Shown: positions 31,277-35,895 of the stretch, piece after piece
Layout: the number at the start of each line of letters is the position of its first letter
Numbering within the stretch: position 1 is the stretch's first letter
Assembly (NCBI GenBank): GCA_903854805.1
Contig: CAINXK010000507.1
Span: forward strand, 1 to 35,895
Source: an uncultured Anaerolineae bacterium
GTDB taxonomy: Bacteria; Chloroflexota; Anaerolineae; Anaerolineales; Villigracilaceae
Reading direction: 5' to 3'
DNA length: 35,895 nucleotides
Translations under genes and position numbers: made by a program
Notes under the pieces: generated by a model
What the model was told of the DNA's origin: nothing
The model's input: only the letters and a program-made list of their open reading frames with translations
The model's database searches: none

Positions 31277-32053
31277 ATGTTAAGCAAAAGAATCATCTCA
31301 TGCCTGGATGTGCGCGATGGCAAGCTTGCCAAGAGTATCAAGTTTGTGGATACGCGCGATATTGGCGACCCGGTGGAACAAGCGCGTAAGTATTATGAAG
31401 CCGGTCTGGATGAGCTAGTTTTTTACGACATCACTGCCTCAAGCGATAACCGCGGTATCATGATCGATGTGGTCCGGCGGGTGGCCGAGCAGGTTTTCAT
31501 TCCCTTTTCTGTGGGAGGCGGGCTGCGGACTGTGGAAGATTGCTCACAGGTACTGCTGGCAGGTGCCGAAAAGATCAATGTTAACTCGGCAGCCGTAAAA
31601 AACCCACAGCTGATCTCCGAGGCAGCTTATGCGTTTGGGGCTCAGGCAGTGGTGCTTTCCATGGATGTGTTGCGTGTTACGCCCAGCAAACAAATCCCTT
31701 CAGGCTATGAAATCGTCATCAACGGTGGACGAACCCCGATGGGATTGGATGCAATTCAATGGGCTCAGAGCGGTGAAAAATTGGGTGCTGGCGAGCTGGT
31801 GGTTAACTCAATTGACGCGGATGGCACCCGCGCAGGTTACGAACTACGCCTGACGCGCCTGGTCGCCGAGGCTGTCGGCATCCCGGTCGTGGCTTCGGGC
31901 GGCGGTGGCAAACCGGAAGACCTGTATGACGTGCTCACTGAAGGAAAAGCCGATGCCGCCCTGGTGGCTTCCATGCTGCATTACAACGAATACAGCGTGG
32001 GAAGTATCAAAACTTACCTGGCTGAACGCGGACTAAAAATCCGGATGGTCTGA
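31277..32053 (+). CDS. hisF: Imidazole glycerol phosphate synthase cyclase subunit
   Basis: This 258-residue TIM-barrel cyclase uses HisH ammonia to make imidazoleglycerol phosphate and AICAR. Catalytic D11 ('[19 protein letters not shown]') and D130 ('[10 protein letters not shown]') are present, as is K19. D180 in '[18 protein letters not shown]' matches the third conserved aspartate region. Phosphate sites '[12 protein letters not shown]' and '[13 protein letters not shown]' are intact. Compared with the usual 'V-K-G-V-x-F', the first loop reads K-S-I-K-F with Ser20 for Gly, and a few extra residues follow D130, a variant I associate with some non-enterobacterial HisF proteins. GGGAG lies 6 nt before the ATG. 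Confidence 0.96.
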   Translation: MLSKRIISCLDVRDGKLAKSIKFVDTRDIGDPVEQARKYYEAGLDELVFYDITASSDNRGIMIDVVRRVAEQVFIPFSVGGGLRTVEDCSQVLLAGAEKINVNSAAVKNPQLISEAAYAFGAQAVVLSMDVLRVTPSKQIPSGYEIVINGGRTPMGLDAIQWAQSGEKLGAGELVVNSIDADGTRAGYELRLTRLVAEAVGIPVVASGGGGKPEDLYDVLTEGKADAALVASMLHYNEYSVGSIKTYLAERGLKIRMV

Positions 32054-32116
32054 AACCCGCAGGCATTATGACCCTGACACACAGCGCTTGCTGCCTGCCG
32101 GGTCAGGAGAATTGGC

Positions 32117-32434
32117 TTGGAAAATTTAAAATTCGACACTAATGGATTAATCACAGCCGTTATTCAAGATGTTAGCAGTAAAGACGTGCTGATGGTGGCC
32201 TGGATGAACGCCGAATCCTTGCATAAAACATTGGAAAGCGGCGAGACCTGGTTCTGGAGTCGTTCACGCCAGGAACTCTGGCACAAAGGTGGCACATCGG
32301 GTAACATCCAAAAGGTGAGCGAAATCCGTTATGATTGCGATGCCGATACGCTGCTGGTGCAGGTCGAACCGGCTGGACCGGCCTGCCACACTGGGGAACA
32401 CAGTTGTTTTTACCGGCAGCTTGAATCACGCTGA
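32117..32434 (+). CDS. hisI: Phosphoribosyl-AMP cyclohydrolase
   Basis: This 105-residue zinc enzyme opens the adenine ring of phosphoribosyl-AMP (third step of histidine synthesis). Typical elements are '[20 protein letters not shown]', '[19 protein letters not shown]', the metal-binding '[16 protein letters not shown]', and '[11 protein letters not shown]', with cysteines in the conserved positions. The start is TTG at 32117: it gives the family N-terminus and is preceded by CAGGAGA about 6 nt upstream, with no ATG in a suitable place. It is separate from hisE, which follows 45 nt downstream. Confidence 0.95.
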   Translation: MENLKFDTNGLITAVIQDVSSKDVLMVAWMNAESLHKTLESGETWFWSRSRQELWHKGGTSGNIQKVSEIRYDCDADTLLVQVEPAGPACHTGEHSCFYRQLESR

Positions 32435-32479
32435 TTTCAAGTTTTTTCTTGAAGCATACAGAAAACAAGAGGAAAATTT

Positions 32480-32755
32480 ATGGGCATCAACGAACTCTAC
32501 CTGACCATCCTGAACCGAAAAAATAATCCGGCGCAAGGTTCATATACATCAAGCCTATTAGAGCAGGGTCTGCCGCGCATTGCCCAAAAAGTTGGCGAAG
32601 AAGGCACCGAAGTGGTGGTCGCAGCGCTTTCGCAGGATGATGCCAGGCTGGTAGAGGAGATCGCAGATCTGACCTATCACGTGCTGGTATTGATGGCCGC
32701 CAGAGGCATCGCTCCCCAGGATGTGGTGAATGAGCTGGAAAAGAGAAAACGCTAA
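32480..32755 (+). CDS. hisE: Phosphoribosyl-ATP pyrophosphatase
   Basis: This 91-residue all-alpha MazG-like pyrophosphohydrolase removes pyrophosphate from phosphoribosyl-ATP (second step of histidine synthesis). The metal-binding helices are visible: 'IAQKVGEEGTEVVVAALSQD' (K-x-x-E-E-x-x-E) and 'RLVEEIADLTYHVLVLMAAR' (E-x-x-D). Length is normal for a stand-alone HisE. AAGAGGAAA lies about 5 nt before the ATG. It is the last gene of the his operon; its stop codon lies at the base of the terminator palindrome. Confidence 0.95.
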   Translation: MGINELYLTILNRKNNPAQGSYTSSLLEQGLPRIAQKVGEEGTEVVVAALSQDDARLVEEIADLTYHVLVLMAARGIAPQDVVNELEKRKR

Positions 32756-32789
32756 GCAAAAAGCCCGGCAGTTGCCGGGCTTTTTGCTT
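32754..32789 (+). terminator. Perfect bidirectional intrinsic terminator after hisE
   Basis: AAGCAAAAAGCCCGGCA (32754-32770) is perfectly complementary to TGCCGGGCTTTTTGCTT (32773-32789). The GC-rich core has A5 on the left and T5 on the right, so it works on both strands. It would end the his operon on the plus strand and the convergent pullulanase gene on the minus strand. Its left arm begins within the hisE stop codon. Confidence 0.92.
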
Positions 32790-32803
32790 ATTTTACAGAT
32801 CCA

Positions 32804-32887
32804 TCAGGCGGGCTTTTTCCCAAACAGGAACATGGCTGTGCCAACCAGCCCAGTTATTAACCCAACCAGGCCCATAAAGGCTATGCC
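32804..32887 (-). pseudogene. Out-of-frame C-terminal membrane anchor of the pullulanase
   Basis: Immediately past the pullulanase TAG, a second minus-strand frame encodes about 27 residues ending at TGA (32804-32806). They form a clear transmembrane helix ('GLVGLITGLVGTAMFLFG') followed by basic 'KKPA', the usual end of a wall- or membrane-anchored extracellular enzyme. One added base in the CCC run (minus strand, plus-strand 32886-32890 region) would join it to the main frame as ...ETAAPGIAF. I infer that it is the original C-terminus cut off by a single-base deletion or a sequencing error. Confidence 0.65.
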
Positions 32888-35766
32888 CGGGCTGCCGTTT
32901 CAGCCTGCGCTGGGCTTGCAACCGGCGTTGTATCCGCTGAGAGAACCGCTGTTGCATTTGGCGTGGCGCTTGCTGCGGGCTGAGCCATACTTCTCAGCAC
33001 AAAGACAGCAGTCGTGCGCCCAGGGACGGTAAATGCCCCACTGAACATGTCAAAATTTGCCCGCTCGAAGACTGCATCCTGCGAGGCTGCCTGGACGGGA
33101 TGCAGCTCAAATTCCTTATCGACGAAAGAAGAGTCCGCAAATGTGACTGAATTCGGACTGGCATTAAAAAACACCACGATGCAATCGTAAAGCGGGTCAA
33201 TGTCTCCGGAATTTATTAACTTCATGACAATCAGACCCGGAATCTGCCAGGGGCCGGTATTTAAAAATGAGAGCGACTGCTGGACGGCTTGAGCGGTCTG
33301 CAGCCGGAAGAGCGGCGAGCTTTTGCGGATTTGTAGATATTCACGGAAAGTGGCGGCCGCAAAGGTAATCTCGGCCTTGCCTGGTTTGAGCGCCGGGTTG
33401 GCTAACAGGGAGCGGAAGATATCCCATTTCTCGCGACCTTCGCCGGGCAACCCCACGCCCCAGTTATTAGTTTCATAGGTCCAATCAAGCTTATTAAACC
33501 AATCGCCAGAGTTATATGAGTTGCGATCAAGTGATTTGGAACGCAGCAGATCATCACCCGCATGGAAGAAAGGGACACCCTGACTGAAGGCCACCAGGCT
33601 GAGAGCCAGGTTGTTCATACGCACACGCTCTGCAAGCGTCAGGTCAGATGAAGACTTCACTTGAAGGATATCCCAGATGGTTTCGTTGTCATGCGCAGAG
33701 ACGTAGACAACATTTTCCTGGGGGTCAAGTGTGTACGCAGCAGGCGCACCGTTATACCAGACCTGGTGGGCTGGAACTTTATCACCATTGGCGCGCACCA
33801 GCTCATAATCTCGCAGGTTGCCGGCCAGCGTAATCCGGATCCAATCAGCATAATCTAATATGCGACTTTTTTGATAGTCATAACCACGTCTTTCAGCTGA
33901 GTTTGGCTGGAAGAAGACACCAGATGCAAAACCCTGTTCAAACACATAATCAAATGGGCTGCCGCCACGGACGGCATCGCGCAGACGATCATTAAAAACG
34001 CCAATACCCGTGCCGCCAATGTTCTGCTGGACAGCATTGACGCCACGCGAATTATTCGCGACCTCGCCAAAATTCCAGCCTTCACCATAGATATAGATCG
34101 CCTTACCATCAACGCCATCTTTTTGGATGGTAAGCTCATCGAGAGCGGCGCGAACGGCCAGCATATCAGCCAACATGTGGTGGCCCATCAAATCAAAGCG
34201 AAAACCATCAACCTTATATGCTTTAGCCCAGGTCACCAGCGAATCGATCATGAGCTTGCGCATCATGGTATGTTCGCTGGCGGTATTTGAACAGCAGGTA
34301 CTTTGCTCAACCCCGCCTTCGTCATTCAAACGATGATAATAACCTGGCACAACCCGATCTAATACCGATTTGTCATCCAGCCCACTGGCATTGGTATGGT
34401 TATAGACCACATCCATGACCACTCTTAGCCCACTCTCGCTAAGGGCCTGCACCATCTCCCGAAATTCCAGGATACGTGGGGCCCCATTGGGATCGGTGGC
34501 ATAGCTCCCTTCGGGGGTAGTGAAGTGATAGGGATCATAACCCCAGTTAAAGCCATCGCTGGCACTAATGGCATTAACCGCCAACAGCTGGCCTTCAGAA
34601 TCAGGTGGAAAAAGCGCCAGGCTGGCATCATCCACGCTTTGCCAGGTGGATTTATCATCATTAACGCTGGCAATATCAAAGGCCGGCAACAAGTGGATAT
34701 GTGTGAGCCCAGATTGGGCTAACAACTTGAGATGCTTCATACCGTTTGAAGTGCTGACTGTAAAAGCGCGATAGGTGCCGCGCAACCCGGTGGGAACACT
34801 CTGATCATAAATACTAAAATCACGAATGTGCAGCTCATAGATAACAATATCTTCCGGCGCGGACAGGACAGGCTTGACCAACGAATCCCAACCAACCGGT
34901 TTTAGAGCCGCGGCGGTCAAATCCACAATCTGGCTGCGCTGGCTATTAGTGGATAGGCTGATGGAGTATGGATCGGTAACGATGGTTTTTTCGATCCGCC
35001 CGGTAGCCGGCACATAAACTTCGACCTCAAAAAGGTAAAATTTTTGGGTCCAGGATGGCTTGCCGGCCAGGCTCCAAACCCCGGATGCCGGGTCCCAGTT
35101 CATGGCGGATTTCTGCACCCCGCATGTGGCAGCATCATCAAAGAGAAGCAAAGTGACCGACCTGGCTGTTGGCGCCCAGACCCGCAGGCTGGGGATATCG
35201 CCTGCGAAAGTAACACCTAACGCGCCTGAATATGTGTAGAGATCGTCAAGCACGCCCGGGATCTGGACCCCGGTAATATCGACAAGCGCCCCGGCGCCAT
35301 CTCTGACAACCATCGCCAGTTCACCTTTGAGCGCTTCAGGAATTTGAGCCAGGCTGGCGCCGGGTAGTTTTAAGGTCGTGTAATAGGCCAGATGTGGAAA
35401 TTTTTGCCTGACTGTATCATCTGGTCCGGCCTGGGTATATTCGAGCGGGATTTCGATCCCGTTCCGGATACCATCCAGCCCAAATTCCAGGGCAGCCTGC
35501 GCTGAATAGAACAAGGAATAGCTGAAATAGGGCGAACCTGTGGTATTCCAGAGGATGGTATCGCGGCTGACCCAATGGGCTCTGCGTTTGGCGAGGCTGC
35601 CTTTCGGCGCGCCTGAAGTGCTAAGGGAAAATTCGTGTGTCACGGTATCATATCCAAAGTAGATTTCGTCTCCGTCCTTTTGGACGGTAAATGAGCGCAG
35701 TTCAAAAATAGGGTTGGAAGACTTTTCATCTTGTACCAGGTTCGCAGTGTAGGTGCCGGCTTTCAA
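32881..35766 (-). CDS. pulA: Pullulanase-type alpha-1,6-glucosidase (GH13), frame broken at both ends
   Basis: This 961-codon intact catalytic frame is for an extracellular debranching enzyme that cuts alpha-1,6 bonds in pullulan, starch or glycogen. After an N-terminal beta domain (1-~180) and a CBM48-like module ('LRVWAPTARSVTLLLFDDAA'), the GH13 barrel shows 'FNWGYDPYHF', region I 'MDVVYNHT', region II 'VDGFRFDLMGHH' with nucleophile D525, region III 'IYGEGWNF' with acid/base E562, and region IV 'VSAHDNETIWD' with D693. The C-terminal DUF3372-like domain and an Ala/Thr/Pro-rich tail follow. The apparent start, TTG 35766, is not a true start: coding continues upstream in another frame (35763-35894). 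The stop at 32881 also precedes an out-of-frame anchor. It is convergent with the his operon and shares its terminator. Confidence 0.9.
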   Translation of the reverse strand: MKAGTYTANLVQDEKSSNPIFELRSFTVQKDGDEIYFGYDTVTHEFSLSTSGAPKGSLAKRRAHWVSRDTILWNTTGSPYFSYSLFYSAQAALEFGLDGIRNGIEIPLEYTQAGPDDTVRQKFPHLAYYTTLKLPGASLAQIPEALKGELAMVVRDGAGALVDITGVQIPGVLDDLYTYSGALGVTFAGDIPSLRVWAPTARSVTLLLFDDAATCGVQKSAMNWDPASGVWSLAGKPSWTQKFYLFEVEVYVPATGRIEKTIVTDPYSISLSTNSQRSQIVDLTAAALKPVGWDSLVKPVLSAPEDIVIYELHIRDFSIYDQSVPTGLRGTYRAFTVSTSNGMKHLKLLAQSGLTHIHLLPAFDIASVNDDKSTWQSVDDASLALFPPDSEGQLLAVNAISASDGFNWGYDPYHFTTPEGSYATDPNGAPRILEFREMVQALSESGLRVVMDVVYNHTNASGLDDKSVLDRVVPGYYHRLNDEGGVEQSTCCSNTASEHTMMRKLMIDSLVTWAKAYKVDGFRFDLMGHHMLADMLAVRAALDELTIQKDGVDGKAIYIYGEGWNFGEVANNSRGVNAVQQNIGGTGIGVFNDRLRDAVRGGSPFDYVFEQGFASGVFFQPNSAERRGYDYQKSRILDYADWIRITLAGNLRDYELVRANGDKVPAHQVWYNGAPAAYTLDPQENVVYVSAHDNETIWDILQVKSSSDLTLAERVRMNNLALSLVAFSQGVPFFHAGDDLLRSKSLDRNSYNSGDWFNKLDWTYETNNWGVGLPGEGREKWDIFRSLLANPALKPGKAEITFAAATFREYLQIRKSSPLFRLQTAQAVQQSLSFLNTGPWQIPGLIVMKLINSGDIDPLYDCIVVFFNASPNSVTFADSSFVDKEFELHPVQAASQDAVFERANFDMFSGAFTVPGRTTAVFVLRSMAQPAASATPNATAVLSADTTPVASPAQAETAARA

Positions 35767-35894
35767 AAGCCAGGATCTGAATTATTCTTACATCCAAGCT
35801 GGGTCTGGAAATCGCCAGAAGCGACGATGATGGCTGTGTTGACGCTATCAGCAACCCAATAAGATTTGTGATCATAATAAAACCTGACCTGCTG
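35763..35894 (-). pseudogene. Upstream, out-of-frame part of the pullulanase (beta domain)
   Basis: On the minus strand a frame is open from the window edge to TGA (35763-35765). It encodes ~43 residues including 'VRFYYDHKSYWVADSVNTAI' and 'IVASGDFQTQLGC'. From memory, this closely resembles the boundary between the beta modules that precede GH13 pullulanases. The main frame continues from here one base out of register with 'LKAGTYTANLVQDE', the expected next strand. Adding one T to the run at 35765-35768 gives G-F-L-K-A-G and restores a single frame. The gene's true start and signal peptide lie beyond the window. Confidence 0.7.
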
Positions 35895-35895
35895 C

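Noticed and set aside
35740..35800. Programmed -1 frameshifting in the pullulanase
   Set aside because: The sequence G-GCT-TTT-GA is not a good X-XXY-YYZ slippery site and I see no clear downstream pseudoknot; a plain homopolymer indel explains it more simply.
1..35895. CRISPR arrays, tRNA or rRNA genes, transposases, integrases, prophage or toxin-antitoxin genes
   Set aside because: None seen: no regularly spaced direct repeats, no recognisable mobile-element proteins, and coding density and gene content are those of a stable chromosomal region.

Overview
This window reads as ordinary chromosomal DNA of moderate GC content from a member of the Chloroflexota, most likely an Anaerolineae-type lineage. 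That placement is an inference. It rests on the style of the proteins: a class II B12-dependent ribonucleotide reductase paired with nrdR, an FtsK next to an S1-domain protein, a DUF58/transglutaminase pair, a pullulanase-type alpha-1,6-glucosidase, and a beta-sandwich tail typical of extracellular proteins in that phylum. I see no tRNA, rRNA, CRISPR array, insertion sequence or phage gene.

Layout. Positions 1-883 hold the end of an exported protein and a GNAT acetyltransferase. Positions 990-6143 form a tight run: a multi-pass membrane sensor with a C-terminal helix-turn-helix-like segment, a three-S1-domain RNA-binding protein and an FtsK/SpoIIIE translocase. Positions 6325-8002 carry two membrane-lipid or lipoprotein enzymes (a CDP-alcohol phosphatidyltransferase and Lgt). 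Positions 8065-12139 look like one transcription unit: ABC ATPase, an ABC-2 permease fused to a SpoIIM domain, an RNase Z-like metallohydrolase and triosephosphate isomerase, closed by a strong hairpin. A membrane metalloprotease-like protein (12266-13024) converges with a minus-strand MFS transporter (13302-14513). Upstream of that, also on the minus strand, are a TgpA-like transglutaminase and a DUF58 protein (14661-18322).

Divergent from these, positions 18544-21680 hold nrdR and nrdJ, whose upstream regions share a near-identical 16-bp AT-rich motif. A 467-bp gap (21681-22147) follows, with two strong hairpins and a possible short RNA. Next comes a two-gene signalling pair (22148-26488): a CHASE-PAS-HisKA_2 kinase and a REC-PAS-GGDEF diguanylate cyclase. 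Positions 26724-32755 are a histidine biosynthesis operon, hisD-C-B-A-H-F-I-E. It lacks hisG and a histidinol-phosphate phosphatase within the window. It ends at a perfect bidirectional terminator shared with a convergent pullulanase gene that runs off the right edge.

The most notable observations are these. The pullulanase gene is out of frame at both ends, and each break is repairable by one added base in a short homopolymer. The permease is an ABC-2/SpoIIM fusion. The nrdR/nrdJ shared motif and the candidate small RNA upstream of the sensor kinase also deserve a look. I did not find a clearly new defence or mobile system.
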